Shown: one piece after another, positions 15,232-24,524 of the stretch
Layout of the letters: each line of letters starts with the position of its first letter
How positions within the stretch are numbered: the stretch's first letter is position 1
Source of the DNA: Brevibacterium sp. UMB1308A
GTDB lineage: Bacteria; Actinomycetota; Actinomycetes; Actinomycetales; Brevibacteriaceae
Reading direction: 5' to 3'
Assembly (NCBI RefSeq): GCF_030230605.1
Contig: NZ_JASPDO010000026.1
Coordinates: 1 to 30,618 of the forward strand
Length of the DNA stretch: 30,618 nucleotides
Notes under the pieces: generated by a model
The model's database searches: none
The model's input: the letters and a program-made list of their open reading frames with translations, nothing else
What the model was told of the DNA's origin: nothing
Translations under genes and position numbers: made by a program

Positions 15232-16707
15232 ATGCAATCAGATAAGCACCGCGAAATGATCGACAGGGTGCTGTCCCGAGCCTCCGACTCACTGACGGAA
15301 GACCACCTCGCAAGCGACGACTACAGTCAGCTTGACCTGATAGAACGTGAAGCACTACGGCGTGTCAGCGGGCTATCGACCGAACTTGAAGACATCACGG
15401 AAGTCGAATACCGCCAGATTCGACTCGAAAACGTGGTGCTCGCAGGAGTCTATTCAGGTTCCAGCGAAGAAGCCGAAACGTCACTTCGCGAACTCGCAGC
15501 GCTCGCCGAAACCGCCGGTTCACGCGTACTCGACGGGGTCCTGCAACGACGCGACACCCCAGACCCATCCACGTACTTAGGGCGTGGAAAAGCACAAGAA
15601 CTGGCCGAGATCGTTGCCAGCGTGGGCGCCGACACCGTCATCACCGACACCGAACTCGCGCCTAGCCAACGCCGTGCGCTCGAAGACGTGGTTAAGGTCA
15701 AAGTCATTGACCGAGTCGCCCTGATCTTGGACATTTTTGCCCAACACGCCAAAAGCCGTGAAGGTAAAGCCCAAGTGGAGCTCGCGCAGCTGGAATACCT
15801 GCTTCCACGTTTGCGTGGTTGGGGTGAATCCATGTCCCGGCAGGCTGGTGGACGTGTGGCCGGAGGTGCTGGAATCGGATCGCGTGGGCCCGGTGAAACA
15901 AAAATTGAGCTGGACCGTCGGCGTATTCGCACCCGCATGGCTAAACTGCGCAGGGAGATCAAGGCGATGGCGCCAGCCCGCGAGACAAAACGGTCCAACC
16001 GCACGCGAAACAAGGTGCCCAGTGTCGCTATTGTGGGCTACACCAACGCTGGCAAGTCCTCGCTACTCAACCGGCTCACTGACGCCGGGGTCATGGTGAA
16101 AAACGAACTGTTCGCCACCCTTGATCCCACAGTCCGTCAAGCACACACGGCAGATGGGCGGGTGTTTACCTACACCGACACTGTGGGATTCGTGCGCAAC
16201 CTGCCCCACCAGCTCGTTGAGGCATTCCGGTCCACGCTGGAAGAAGCCGCCGACGCCGACCTGCTGTTGCACATTGTCGACGCCTCACACACGGACCCAC
16301 TCGCACAGATCAAGGCGGTTCACGACGTCCTCGACGAGGCTCAAACGATCGACATCCCTGAACTCATCGTTTTCAACAAAGCCGATATCGCAGACCCAGA
16401 CACTTTGGCGCGCGTGCTCAACACCTACCCGAACGCTGTTGTCGTATCTGCGCACACGGGGCAGGGCATCGACGAACTTCGCGAACGCATCGATGACCTG
16501 TTGCCGCGCCCCTCCCACCACATCACCGCGCTCGTCCCGTTCGACCGAGGTGATCTCATCGCGCGCGCCCACGACGAAGGCACAGTTGAGTCAGAAAAGT
16601 ACACGGCTCAAGGCACGCTGCTTGTGGCCATGGTTGACCCTGACCTCCTGCACGAACTCGAACAGTTTCGCAAGCCAGACATGGTCGACCCGCAGACCTT
16701 TGGGTGA
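15232..16707 (+). CDS. hflX: GTPase HflX
   Basis: A 491-residue ribosome-binding GTPase linked to rescue of stalled or split ribosomes. The N-terminal HflX domain (about 65-230) contains TYLGRGKAQEL, DTELAPSQRRAL and the glycine-rich RGPGETKIELDRRRI. The G domain has G1 GYTNAGKSS (about 267-275), DTVGF (G3) and NKAD (G4). ATG 15232 is preferred: GAAAGAG lies upstream, and the earlier in-frame start at 15157 would overlap the divergent methyltransferase. dinG begins 5 bp after the stop. Confidence 0.95.
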   Translation: MQSDKHREMIDRVLSRASDSLTEDHLASDDYSQLDLIEREALRRVSGLSTELEDITEVEYRQIRLENVVLAGVYSGSSEEAETSLRELAALAETAGSRVLDGVLQRRDTPDPSTYLGRGKAQELAEIVASVGADTVITDTELAPSQRRALEDVVKVKVIDRVALILDIFAQHAKSREGKAQVELAQLEYLLPRLRGWGESMSRQAGGRVAGGAGIGSRGPGETKIELDRRRIRTRMAKLRREIKAMAPARETKRSNRTRNKVPSVAIVGYTNAGKSSLLNRLTDAGVMVKNELFATLDPTVRQAHTADGRVFTYTDTVGFVRNLPHQLVEAFRSTLEEAADADLLLHIVDASHTDPLAQIKAVHDVLDEAQTIDIPELIVFNKADIADPDTLARVLNTYPNAVVVSAHTGQGIDELRERIDDLLPRPSHHITALVPFDRGDLIARAHDEGTVESEKYTAQGTLLVAMVDPDLLHELEQFRKPDMVDPQTFG

Positions 16708-16712
16708 ACCAC

Positions 16713-18782
16713 ATGAGCACAGACGTAGAACAACTCCTCGAAGCAGCCGTTGACGCGTTAGGCGGAACCCACCGAGAAGGCCAATCCACCATGGCCCAAG
16801 CGGTGTCGAGCGCCCTGGACAACCAAACACACCTGCTGGTGCAAGCAGGCACCGGAACGGGTAAGTCCCTTGGCTACCTGGTGCCCAGTGTCGAATACGC
16901 ACTGCGAACCGGCGACCGGGTCATCATTTCTACCGCAACACTTGCCCTGCAATCGCAGATCATCCAACGAGACCTACCCCGGCTTGCGAAAACTGTCGGG
17001 TCCGTCACTGGGCGGAAACCCACCTCGGCGGTTCTCAAAGGACGCCGCAACTACGTGTGCCTCCACAAGCTGGGAGGCGGGTACCCCGGCGATGAAGAGT
17101 CCGCCCTGTTTGACGTTGGCGCTGACATTGAAGGACGCCGAGGTGGCTCAATGACCGCGACCGAAGCCGAGATCGCGCGGATCAGGGAGTGGGCCGACGT
17201 GACCGCGACGGGGGACCGGGACGACTTGGTTCCTGGTGTTTCTGACCGAACGTGGTCGCTGGTTTCCGTGAACTCGTTCGACTGTTTGGGTTCCACATGT
17301 CCCATGTTTGAGGAGTGCTTTGCCGAACGTGCCAAGAACACGGCGGCGGATGCTGACATCGTGGTTACCAACCACGCGCTCTTGGCTATTGAGGCACAAG
17401 GGGAACAGACGGTGTTGCCGGAGCATTCGGCGGTGGTCATTGATGAGGCGCACGAACTGCGCGACCGGGTGACAGGTGCTCTCACCGGGGCCGTTACGCA
17501 CGCTCTGCTGAGTGCCGTTGCGTCGACAGTTAAGAAGCACACGGCCGCAACGGCGGACACCATTCAGGCACTCACCAAGGCCAGCGACCAGTTTGCTGCG
17601 GCCTTGGAAGAACACGATCCTGGCCTGTTGCGCGTGTGGCCGGATGACCTGAATGATGCCCTGTCAGCGGTTCATGACGCGCTGCGGGATTTGAGTTCGC
17701 AGGTTGGGCCAGCGTCCAAGGAGTCTGAGCCCGATGCCGGTCGGCACATGGCACGCGCACGCCTTGACGAAGCGTTTGAGCTGGTTGAGCGGCTACTGGA
17801 TCGAAACAGCAACGATGTTGCGTGGATTTCGACGAACACGTTTAAAGAAACCACCACAATATCGCTCATGGTGGCGCCGTTGAGCGTCGCAGGGACGTTG
17901 CGGAACGGGCTTTTCGCGGAGTCCACCGTGGTGGCGACCTCGGCGACGCTGGCGTTGGGTGGAAAGTTTGAGCCGGTTGCGGCTGCTCTGGGTTTGGCGG
18001 GTGAAGAAGCCCCGCGGTATGACGCGATCGACGTGGGTAGCCCGTTTGACTACCAGAAACAGGGGATCCTGTACGTGGCCGGGCATTTGCCCAAACCTGG
18101 CAGGTCTGGGGTCAACGTTCAGGTATTGGACGAAATCGTGGAGCTGATTGAAGCGTCCCGAGGTGGTGCCCTGGGACTGTTTTCATCGCGCCGTGCCGCT
18201 GAAGAGGCGGCACAGTACGTGCGGGAGCGCACGCGCTACCAGGTGTACTTGCAGGGTGAAGACACGCTTTCGGTGCTGGTGAGGGACTTCGCGGCCGGTG
18301 ATTCGGCTGTTCTTTTTGGCACCATGTCGCTGTGGCAGGGTGTGGACGTTCCGGGGCTAACAAACAGGTTGGTGCTGATTGACCGGATACCATTTCCACG
18401 CCCTGACGATCCCTTATCGCAGGCACGCACGCAGGCAGCCGCGGCCCGAGGTGCGAATGGGTTCATGGCCGTGTCGGCAACGCATGCTGCGTTGCGTTTG
18501 GCTCAGGGGGCTGGGAGGCTGATTCGCACGTCACAGGACCGTGGCGTTGTTGCGTTGCTCGATTCACGTGCGCGTACTGCCGGCTATTCCAAGTTCTTAC
18601 TCGATTCGCTTCCGCCACTGTGGCGGACCACTCATTCTGGTGTGGTGAAACAGGCGCTGGAGCGTTTGGCAACGGGCGTTGTGGCAACTGGCACTGCAGA
18701 AACCGCGACGAGGGAAGCAGGCGCTCAGGGCGCCGACGCCGCGGCTGGGAAGATCAGTGAGGACTCTACACGCGACGAATAA
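16713..18782 (+). CDS. DinG/XPD-type ATP-dependent DNA helicase
   Basis: A 689-residue superfamily-2 helicase with 5'-3' polarity expected for the family. Walker A AGTGTGKS (about 45-52) and DEAH box (about 244-247) are present. Four cysteines placed as in XPD/DinG Fe-S domains are visible: C116 (RRNYVC) and C191, C196, C202 ([13 protein letters not shown]). Motifs [22 protein letters not shown] and [14 protein letters not shown] mark the second RecA domain. ATG 16713 with GGGTG upstream is preferred over GTG 16704, which overlaps the hflX stop. Probably cotranscribed with hflX. No SOS box is seen before it. Its end overlaps lexA by 17 bp in convergent orientation. Confidence 0.93.
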   Translation: MSTDVEQLLEAAVDALGGTHREGQSTMAQAVSSALDNQTHLLVQAGTGTGKSLGYLVPSVEYALRTGDRVIISTATLALQSQIIQRDLPRLAKTVGSVTGRKPTSAVLKGRRNYVCLHKLGGGYPGDEESALFDVGADIEGRRGGSMTATEAEIARIREWADVTATGDRDDLVPGVSDRTWSLVSVNSFDCLGSTCPMFEECFAERAKNTAADADIVVTNHALLAIEAQGEQTVLPEHSAVVIDEAHELRDRVTGALTGAVTHALLSAVASTVKKHTAATADTIQALTKASDQFAAALEEHDPGLLRVWPDDLNDALSAVHDALRDLSSQVGPASKESEPDAGRHMARARLDEAFELVERLLDRNSNDVAWISTNTFKETTTISLMVAPLSVAGTLRNGLFAESTVVATSATLALGGKFEPVAAALGLAGEEAPRYDAIDVGSPFDYQKQGILYVAGHLPKPGRSGVNVQVLDEIVELIEASRGGALGLFSSRRAAEEAAQYVRERTRYQVYLQGEDTLSVLVRDFAAGDSAVLFGTMSLWQGVDVPGLTNRLVLIDRIPFPRPDDPLSQARTQAAAARGANGFMAVSATHAALRLAQGAGRLIRTSQDRGVVALLDSRARTAGYSKFLLDSLPPLWRTTHSGVVKQALERLATGVVATGTAETATREAGAQGADAAAGKISEDSTRDE
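17020..17028 (+). repeat. Variant CCCACCTCGG site in dinG
   Basis: GAAACCCACCTCGGCGG, one base different from the GAAACCACCTCGGCGA form at 4489 and 7541; encodes Pro-Thr-Ser-Ala in DinG. Confidence 0.5.
18158..18167 (-). repeat. ACCACCTCGG site, minus orientation, in dinG
   Basis: One of only two copies on the minus strand; on plus it encodes Arg-Gly-Gly in DinG, a different reading from the Thr-Thr-Ser copies. Confidence 0.65.
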
Positions 18783-19518
18783 CGGCAGTCACGAGACCCA
18801 TGATGAGCGCGTGATCGCCGTCGATGGGTTCGTAATCCTTGTTTTGTGGCAGTAGCCACTGCTTGCCACCTTCACGCTTGAGCGTTTTCACAGTGGCTTC
18901 ATTGTCGAGAAGAGCAGCCACGATTTCGCCGTTGTTGGCCGTGGACTGCTTGCGCACCACTACCCAGTCGCCGTCACAAATGGCGGCGTCGATCATGGAG
19001 TCGCCCACAACCTGTACAAGGAACATTTCGCCTGAACCCACAACCTGGCGGGGGAGTGCGAAGACGTCTTCGACATGTTGTTCGGCGGTGATGGGGCCAC
19101 CGGCGGCAATACGCCCAACGACCGGAACCAACGCAGTGTTTGCGGAGGTTTCTGGGGTCATCTTGTCGTTGTACTCGATTTCGTTAGGGTTAACGACTTC
19201 AAGTGCCCGAGGTCGTTTAGGGTCACGGCGAACGTATCCCAGGCGTTCGAGCTGGTTCAGCTGGTGTGCCACGGACGACAGTGATGCGAGCCCGGCTGCC
19301 TGGCCGATTTCACGCATGCTCGGAGGGTAGCCGTTTGTGTAAACAGCGTGTTCAATGCATTCGAGGACTTGGCGTTGACGTGGTGTGAGTCGCCTGTCGG
19401 TTCGTGAAACCGAGTCTTCTGGTAGTGAACGCGAGTGCATCGATTCTTGTTCTTGGATGTCTGCAATGACGCTTTCGTTGCGAGGGCGTCCCCGGCCTCG
19501 CTTTGCCTTCTCTGCCAC
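18766..19518 (-). CDS. lexA: LexA repressor
   Basis: A 250-residue SOS repressor that cleaves itself with RecA-ssDNA. Winged helix at about 42-105 ([28 protein letters not shown]). Cleavage site Ala139-Gly140 in GRIAAGGPI, catalytic Ser174 (VGDSMIDA) and Lys211 (EATVKTLK) are intact. GTG 19518 is preferred to TTG 19530 because GGGAGG lies 4 nt before it. Oddity: about 40 residues precede the DNA-binding domain, starting [13 protein letters not shown], an AT-hook-like basic GRGRPR patch. It is divergent from the LysM gene; LexA boxes lie between them, so lexA is probably autoregulated. Confidence 0.97.
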   Translation of the reverse strand: MAEKAKRGRGRPRNESVIADIQEQESMHSRSLPEDSVSRTDRRLTPRQRQVLECIEHAVYTNGYPPSMREIGQAAGLASLSSVAHQLNQLERLGYVRRDPKRPRALEVVNPNEIEYNDKMTPETSANTALVPVVGRIAAGGPITAEQHVEDVFALPRQVVGSGEMFLVQVVGDSMIDAAICDGDWVVVRKQSTANNGEIVAALLDNEATVKTLKREGGKQWLLPQNKDYEPIDGDHALIMGLVTAVIRRV

Positions 19519-19642
19519 TTTTCCTCCCAATGTGTGACTGTTTGGCCTTCTGACCTGGTCAAACGTCTGATCTAAAAACTGTGTCAGACCCTCCTGCGAG
19601 AGTCAGACATGCAAGTAAATGAGATCGCGTTCGAATCTATTT

Positions 19643-19658
19643 TCACACATTTGTTCGA
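19643..19658. promoter_or_regulatory. lexA: LexA box on the lexA side of the divergent region
   Basis: TCACACATTTGTTCGA matches TCGAAC-N4-GTTCGA at 10 of 12 positions. It lies 125-140 bp upstream of the lexA start, placed for autorepression. Confidence 0.6.
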
Positions 19659-19693
19659 GAAATAGTAGACATCTGTTCGAATGTCATGTTCAA

Positions 19694-19709
19694 TAGAACA
19701 TAGATTCGA
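19694..19709. promoter_or_regulatory. LexA box (distal of a tandem pair) before the LysM gene
   Basis: TAGAACATAGATTCGA matches the LexA site at 10 of 12 positions and abuts the next box with no gap. Confidence 0.65.
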
Positions 19710-19725
19710 TAGAACGCCAGTTCGA
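19710..19725. promoter_or_regulatory. LexA box (proximal) before the LysM gene
   Basis: TAGAACGCCAGTTCGA matches 11 of 12 positions. It ends 2 bp before the AATGGAGG region that serves as ribosome-binding site, so LexA would block the start region of the transcript. Confidence 0.8.
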
Positions 19726-19738
19726 ATGGAGGATTGAC

Positions 19739-20032
19739 ATGATGCGAGTAGCTCGCACATACGCATTGCGCCGGCTCGTGGTTGTGGCTGCTTTAGTTGT
19801 TGCAGCTTTCGCAATCACCTTGGCAGTGTTGCCGGCGCAGGCTTCTGAAAATGAAAACGCGGCACCCACGGTGACCGTGACGGTGAAAGAGGACCAGTCG
19901 CTGTGGACGATTGCTCGGGAACACGGTGGTGGTGAACGTACCGACAAAGTGGTCAAGCAGATTCAAGCGATTAACGGACTCGAAGGTTCGCTAGTTCGAC
20001 CCGGCCAAAAGCTCGAAGTTCCATCACGTTAA
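19739..20032 (+). CDS. Small membrane LysM protein, SOS cell-division inhibitor candidate (YneA/DivS/ChiZ-like)
   Basis: A 97-residue protein with one N-terminal membrane segment (about 12-32) after a basic start (RVARTYALRR), a short extracytoplasmic linker and a LysM domain (about 45-96: VTVKEDQSLWTIAREHG to GSLVRPGQKLEVPSR). Size, topology and divergent position next to lexA match Bacillus YneA; Corynebacterium DivS and mycobacterial Rv2719c (ChiZ) are functional counterparts. These delay septation during SOS. GGAGG precedes ATG 19739 (ATG 19742 is an equally possible start), and two LexA boxes lie directly upstream. A role as division inhibitor is inferred from context and family. hisC begins 9 bp after the stop. 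Confidence 0.87.
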   Translation: MMRVARTYALRRLVVVAALVVAAFAITLAVLPAQASENENAAPTVTVTVKEDQSLWTIAREHGGGERTDKVVKQIQAINGLEGSLVRPGQKLEVPSR

Positions 20033-20035
20033 ACT
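20030..20035 (+). promoter_or_regulatory. hisC: Possible -10 (TAAACT) for a leaderless hisC transcript
   Basis: TAAACT overlaps the LysM stop codon and ends 6 nt before GTG 20042. The spacing would place the transcription start at or next to the GTG. No strong -35. Confidence 0.35.
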
Positions 20036-20041
20036 CAAGGC

Positions 20042-21172
20042 GTGGTTGAAAATCTCCCGGTTCGAAGCGATTTGCGCGGCGCAAAGCCTTATGGTGCGCC
20101 GGTGCACGACGTGCCCGTGCGTCTCAACGTCAACGAGAACTCATATGACGTTCCCCCTGCTGTTGTTGAGGCGTTGCAAAAGAACATTGGAGAACAGCTT
20201 CAACATCTCAATCGCTACCCTGATCGTGAGTTCACGCGACTACGCGAGCTTCTGTCGCAGTACCTGTCGACAGTGCTGCAAAAGCAGGGCAACGGTGCCC
20301 TCACACAGATTCCGCCCGAATGGATCTGGGCGGCAAATGGCTCAAATGAAGTGCTGTCACACATTGTTCAAGCATTTGGCGGACCAGGGCGTACCGGCCT
20401 TGGATTTGAGCCTAGTTACTCGATGCACCCTCTCATCACAACCTCAACGGGCGCCACATGGATCAAGGCCTCACGTAACGCAGACTTCACGCTAGATGTA
20501 GACACCGCAGTCCGTGAAGTACGCGAGCAAAAACCAGATGTCACGTTTATCTGCACCCCCAACAACCCCACCGGGTGTTCGACACCGCTTGAGGTGGTAG
20601 AAGCGGTATTGCAGGAAACGGAAGGAATCGTCATCGTGGACGAAGCCTACGCAGAGTTCGCGCGGCCTGGATTTCAAACTGCCCTGGACCTTCTTCCAGA
20701 CAATCCTCGGCTGGTCGTCTCACGCACCATGAGTAAAGCGTTCGCATTTGCCGGTGCGCGAGTCGGATACGCCGTGGCACACCCTGATTTCATTGATGTT
20801 CTACGCTTGGTGCGCTTGCCGTATCATCTATCAAGTCTGACTCAGGCGGCAGCGTGCGCAGCGCTTGAACACACGCCAGCGCTTCTGGCGAACGTGGAAC
20901 GCCTGATCGAATCCCGCAACGCCATGAGCCAAGCGTTGACTGGCCTGGGGTACTCGGTCGTGCCAAGTGACTCCAACTTCCTGATGTTCGGAAACATCAC
21001 AGACCCGCAGGCCATGTTCGAAGAGCTCCTCGCACACGGCGTCCTGGTGCGGAACAACGGTATCCCCGGACACTTGCGCGTTAACGCAGGAACTGACTTC
21101 GAAACCACGGAGTTTATCCGCGCGATCACAGAAGTGACTCGCACCCACCCTCACCTCCAAGGACAGGCATGA
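20042..21172 (+). CDS. hisC: Histidinol-phosphate aminotransferase
   Basis: A 376-residue fold-type I PLP enzyme catalysing the histidinol-phosphate/imidazoleacetol-phosphate transamination. Seen: [14 protein letters not shown] near the N-terminus, NRYPD (57-61), NGSNEVL, TPNNPTG (172-178), VDEAYAEF (199-206) and the PLP lysine K232 in [20 protein letters not shown] 20042 is supported by family alignment ([16 protein letters not shown]); there is no spaced Shine-Dalgarno, so a leaderless or read-through transcript is likely. hisD, which often precedes it in actinobacteria, is absent here; the SOS LysM gene occupies that place. Confidence 0.95.
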   Translation: MVENLPVRSDLRGAKPYGAPVHDVPVRLNVNENSYDVPPAVVEALQKNIGEQLQHLNRYPDREFTRLRELLSQYLSTVLQKQGNGALTQIPPEWIWAANGSNEVLSHIVQAFGGPGRTGLGFEPSYSMHPLITTSTGATWIKASRNADFTLDVDTAVREVREQKPDVTFICTPNNPTGCSTPLEVVEAVLQETEGIVIVDEAYAEFARPGFQTALDLLPDNPRLVVSRTMSKAFAFAGARVGYAVAHPDFIDVLRLVRLPYHLSSLTQAAACAALEHTPALLANVERLIESRNAMSQALTGLGYSVVPSDSNFLMFGNITDPQAMFEELLAHGVLVRNNGIPGHLRVNAGTDFETTEFIRAITEVTRTHPHLQGQA

Positions 21173-21768
21173 CCCGCACAGCAACGGTTACTCGAACCAC
21201 CTCGGAATCTGACGTCACCGTCACGCTCAACCTCGACGGCACGGGAACCTCAACAGTCTCCACAGGCGTTCCCTTCTTCGACCACATGCTCACGGCACTG
21301 TCTAAACACTCGTGCATCGACATGGCCATCAACGCATCCGGTGACACCCACATCGATGTACACCACACTGTGGAGGACACTTCGATCGTGATAGGTCAAG
21401 CGCTCAAGGAAGCGCTGGGCACCAAGGCTGGAATCCGCAGGTACGGGCACGCATATGTTCCACTCGATGAAAGCTTGGCCCGGGCAGTGGTCGATATTTC
21501 AGGGCGACCGTACTTCGTCCACTCGGGTGAACCCGAAGGCCAGCAGTATCACTTGATTGGCGGGCACTTCACTGGGTCAATGGTAGGGCACGCGTTAGAA
21601 TCGCTGAGTGTTTCGGCGGGACTGACAACTCACGTCACCTTGCTAGCGGGACGCGACCCGCACCACATTGCCGAAGCGCAGTTCAAAGCTTTCGCGCGAG
21701 CACTGCGCACAGCAGTTGAAACTGACCCGCGCACCGACGCCATTCCGTCCACAAAAGGAGCCCTGTGA
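21169..21768 (+). CDS. hisB: Imidazoleglycerol-phosphate dehydratase
   Basis: A 199-residue monofunctional HisB (no phosphatase domain) of histidine synthesis. The metal-binding signatures [28 protein letters not shown] and [19 protein letters not shown] are all present, as is [20 protein letters not shown]. The ATG overlaps the hisC stop (ATGA). An ACCACCTCGG copy (21196) lies near the start, encoding Thr-Thr-Ser in RTTSES. Confidence 0.97.
   Translation: MTRTATVTRTTSESDVTVTLNLDGTGTSTVSTGVPFFDHMLTALSKHSCIDMAINASGDTHIDVHHTVEDTSIVIGQALKEALGTKAGIRRYGHAYVPLDESLARAVVDISGRPYFVHSGEPEGQQYHLIGGHFTGSMVGHALESLSVSAGLTTHVTLLAGRDPHHIAEAQFKAFARALRTAVETDPRTDAIPSTKGAL
21196..21205 (+). repeat. ACCACCTCGG site in hisB
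   Basis: Encodes Thr-Thr-Ser in the N-terminal RTTSESD segment, which is variable in HisB proteins. Confidence 0.7.
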
Positions 21769-22361
21769 GCCGAACTGTCATCGTCACCCCGTTTGGATTG
21801 CCCAAACAGCTTGCCGCTGCGTGCAAGCTCAACAACATCGACGGGTACGTCGTCCCAGTGGGCGATTTTTCCGCAGTTGTACAGCAGTCATCCTCAACCG
21901 AGGAAGGAAACCGGGCGGCCTCGGCGATTTCCAAACTGGCCGGCAAACACGAAGTCCTGTTGCTCACCCGCGCCGATGAGCATATCGACGCCGGGCACTA
22001 CCGCAACGGGAAACGCGAAGCCGATGTGCCAGCCGGACTGGCGCTGAACAACCTTCCAGAAATCGTCGAAAAGGTGCTACTCGAATCGGTCGAACCTGAA
22101 AACGCTGAGGGTGCTATTGACGTCACCGCAATGACCAGATACGAAGCATCGGCAGCCACCATGACGCCCGAACGCGCAGCCCTTGCGCGCACTGCGTTGC
22201 TATGGATGGTCGTGGCGCTCGTCGGTTTCGTTGGAATCGTGCTCGGTGCACTCGTGGCGCTCAACATCAACCCAATCGCATGGGCCGGTGTCGTAGTCGC
22301 ATCGTTGATCTTTGGGTTCTCGCTCTACCGCATCAATGCACTGCTAGCGAGACGCTCATGA
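21765..22361 (+). CDS. Conserved membrane protein of unknown function in the his operon
   Basis: A 198-residue protein not recognised by name. The first 140 residues are soluble and acidic/mixed, with no visible catalytic motif. Two hydrophobic helices follow, [22 protein letters not shown] (about 145-167) and [20 protein letters not shown] (about 171-190), and the protein ends in LLARRS. It looks like a tail-anchored two-helix hairpin with a large cytosolic head. The GTG start overlaps the hisB stop (GTGA) and its stop overlaps the hisH start (ATGA), so it is translationally embedded in the operon. Confidence 0.85.
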   Translation: MSRTVIVTPFGLPKQLAAACKLNNIDGYVVPVGDFSAVVQQSSSTEEGNRAASAISKLAGKHEVLLLTRADEHIDAGHYRNGKREADVPAGLALNNLPEIVEKVLLESVEPENAEGAIDVTAMTRYEASAATMTPERAALARTALLWMVVALVGFVGIVLGALVALNINPIAWAGVVVASLIFGFSLYRINALLARRS

Positions 22362-22981
22362 CACAGGTGGTGGTGCTGGACTACGGATCGGGAAACGTCC
22401 GATCCGCAGTCCGCGCGCTCGAATCAGCAGGAGCGCGCGTCACGCTCACAAGTGATCGTGACGCCGCGCTGGATGCAGAAGGTCTGGTGATCCCTGGGGT
22501 CGGAGCATTCAACGCAGTCATGGAGGCTCTCGAACGTGTGGAAGGCCACCACATTGTGCGAACCCGCCACCAACAGAACAAACCCACTCTGGGCATCTGC
22601 GTGGGCCAGCAAATCCTCTTCCAATCCGGGACAGAGCACGGGATTACCACCTCGGGCGTGGCATTGTGGCCGGGCACGGTCACTCACCTCAACGCTCCAG
22701 TAGTCCCACATATGGGATGGAACACCGTCACCCCGGCGCCAGGGTCAGCAATGTTCGCAGGCGTCGAAAACGAACACTTCTACTTCGTGCACTCATACGC
22801 GGCACACACACCCGTGCCCGGAGCGCTCAACACCACAAGCACCCACGGCGAACAGTTCATCGCGGCTGTGGAAGACGGACCCACCTGGGCAACCCAGTTC
22901 CACCCGGAAAAATCGGGCGACGCTGGACTCACACTCTTAACTAACTGGCTGAAGCACGTTCGCAGCAAGGAGAAGCAATGA
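22358..22981 (+). CDS. hisH: Imidazole glycerol phosphate synthase glutaminase subunit
   Basis: A 207-residue class I glutamine amidotransferase that supplies ammonia to HisF. The triad is visible: C81 in LGICVGQQ, and H182 and E184 in [19 protein letters not shown] at the N-terminus and PHMGWN (about 117-122) are typical. The nucleophile context reads ICVGQQ rather than the common ICLGMQ. ATG 22358 overlaps the upstream stop; longer upstream reading is an out-of-frame shadow. hisF is not in the window. Confidence 0.96.
   Translation: MTQVVVLDYGSGNVRSAVRALESAGARVTLTSDRDAALDAEGLVIPGVGAFNAVMEALERVEGHHIVRTRHQQNKPTLGICVGQQILFQSGTEHGITTSGVALWPGTVTHLNAPVVPHMGWNTVTPAPGSAMFAGVENEHFYFVHSYAAHTPVPGALNTTSTHGEQFIAAVEDGPTWATQFHPEKSGDAGLTLLTNWLKHVRSKEKQ
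22646..22655 (+). repeat. ACCACCTCGG site in hisH
   Basis: Encodes Thr-Thr-Ser in GITTSGVAL; shares GGATTACCACCTCGG context (ATTACC) with the copy at 28174. Confidence 0.7.
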
Positions 22982-23721
22982 CCAACCTCGTAGACTCAGC
23001 GAAACTGACCCTACTGCCCGCCGTTGACGTATCCGACGGTCGCGCGGTTCGTCTGGTGCAAGGGGAAGCGGGCACCGAAACCGAATACGGCTCGCCTATC
23101 GAAGTCGCCGGCACGTTTGAAGAACAAGGTGCCGAATGGATCCACTTGGTTGACCTCGACGCTGCGTTCGGACGCGGATCCAACCAGAAGCTGCTCGAAC
23201 AGGTGACAAAATCCCTATCAATCAAGGTTGAGGTATCAGGTGGAATCCGGGACACCGAAAGCCTCGAACGGGCGCTTGACACGGGTGCAGAACGCGTCAA
23301 CATTGGCACCGCAGCGCTTGAAAACCCGGAATGGACCGCACAGGTGATCAACGATTATGGGGACAAGGTCGCGGTTGGCCTGGACGTACGTGGAACAACC
23401 CTGGCTGCTCGCGGGTGGACCCGTGACGGTGGCGACCTGTGGGAAGTGCTCGCAGCCCTTGAAGAAGCAGGATGCTCACGATACGTGGTCACCGACGTCA
23501 CCAAGGACGGAACCCTTCGGGGCCCCAACACGGAACTGCTCAAACAGATCGCGGAAAAGACCCAGAAGCCTCTCGTGGCGTCAGGCGGAATTTCGTCGCT
23601 GGACGACATCGCCGCACTGCGTGAGCTGGTGCCGGTGGGAGTCGACTCGGCGATCGTTGGAAAGGCACTGTACGCCGGAAAGTTCACACTGCCGGAAGCT
23701 CTGGACGTCGCCAGCGAATGA
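22978..23721 (+). CDS. priA: Bifunctional HisA/TrpF isomerase PriA
   Basis: A 247-residue TIM barrel. In actinobacteria PriA isomerises both ProFAR (histidine pathway) and PRA (tryptophan pathway). The N-terminal [18 protein letters not shown] with Asp17, VEVSGGIRD (about 84-92), the GWTRDGG loop (about 146-152) and [12 protein letters not shown] (about 173-184) fit PriA. The arginine in the GWTRDGG loop is the type used for dual substrate binding. Whether a separate trpF exists cannot be seen here. ATG overlaps the hisH stop (ATGA) and AAGGAG precedes it. Confidence 0.94.
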   Translation: MTNLVDSAKLTLLPAVDVSDGRAVRLVQGEAGTETEYGSPIEVAGTFEEQGAEWIHLVDLDAAFGRGSNQKLLEQVTKSLSIKVEVSGGIRDTESLERALDTGAERVNIGTAALENPEWTAQVINDYGDKVAVGLDVRGTTLAARGWTRDGGDLWEVLAALEEAGCSRYVVTDVTKDGTLRGPNTELLKQIAEKTQKPLVASGGISSLDDIAALRELVPVGVDSAIVGKALYAGKFTLPEALDVASE

Positions 23722-24524
23722 GCCAGAAACACGAACGCGAGGCCGGAGGCATGGGCGAAACCCCCGCCAACACAACCGACTCCGCGGGCACTCCGTGGGC
23801 TGGGCGAGACCTCAAACCCAACCCGTTTTCCGGTGACACGGGCGAAGCTGACCAGGAGCTCCTCGACGCTCTCGCTGCTGTTCATGCGAACCCGTTTGAG
23901 CCTGCGCTTCACCAACAAGTCATTGGAGCGCTACACGAAAAGCGGGTATACGCGCCGGTGCTGCCCACGGCCGTCGAGCACACAACTGACGAACGGGGGC
24001 TCGTTCATGACAACAAGAGCGAAATGGCTATGGTGCGCTTGGCTGCCGCGGATGGCCGTGAATGCACCCCAGCTTTCACCGACATCCCCGCGTTGACTGG
24101 GTGGCACGCGCAGGCTCGGCCGGTGCCCACTCAAGCCGAACGCTTAGGGGCTGCCGCGGTTGAAGAAGGCGCACAGCTCGTGGTACTTGACCCGGGAAGC
24201 GACCGGGCCTTCCTGATCCGCCGGCCAGCTCTGTGGGCGTGGCTCCAGGGGAAAGATTGGACGCCAGCGTGGGCCAACCCGCAGGTGGTCAACGCGGTTG
24301 CGCAGGTAGCCGGGCACCACAGTTGGATTGAGTCAGTGGCCGTGGGCGTAGGCTCAGCGAACGTGGTCATGTCCGGTCCCGAGGTGTCCCTCACCGTCCG
24401 CGTGAATCGGGAGCCCCAGTCACAGGAAGTGCAGGCGTTTAATGGGGAGCTGAGTCAAACCGAGCACGTTGTGGAGCTGGTTGACTCGCTCACCATGAGT
24501 TTTACTGACGCTCAGCGCGCGTAG
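23718..24524 (+). CDS. SseB family protein
   Basis: A 268-residue soluble protein of the SseB N-terminal-domain family, which commonly follows priA in Micrococcales. The core covers about 55-180, with [43 protein letters not shown] and a DPGS-containing strand. Molecular function unknown; the name comes from an enterobacterial type III chaperone and is not informative here. The first 40 residues are low-complexity. ATG overlaps the priA stop (ATGA). The 3' end overlaps the convergent catalase gene by 23 bp. Confidence 0.85.
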   Translation: MSQKHEREAGGMGETPANTTDSAGTPWAGRDLKPNPFSGDTGEADQELLDALAAVHANPFEPALHQQVIGALHEKRVYAPVLPTAVEHTTDERGLVHDNKSEMAMVRLAAADGRECTPAFTDIPALTGWHAQARPVPTQAERLGAAAVEEGAQLVVLDPGSDRAFLIRRPALWAWLQGKDWTPAWANPQVVNAVAQVAGHHSWIESVAVGVGSANVVMSGPEVSLTVRVNREPQSQEVQAFNGELSQTEHVVELVDSLTMSFTDAQRA

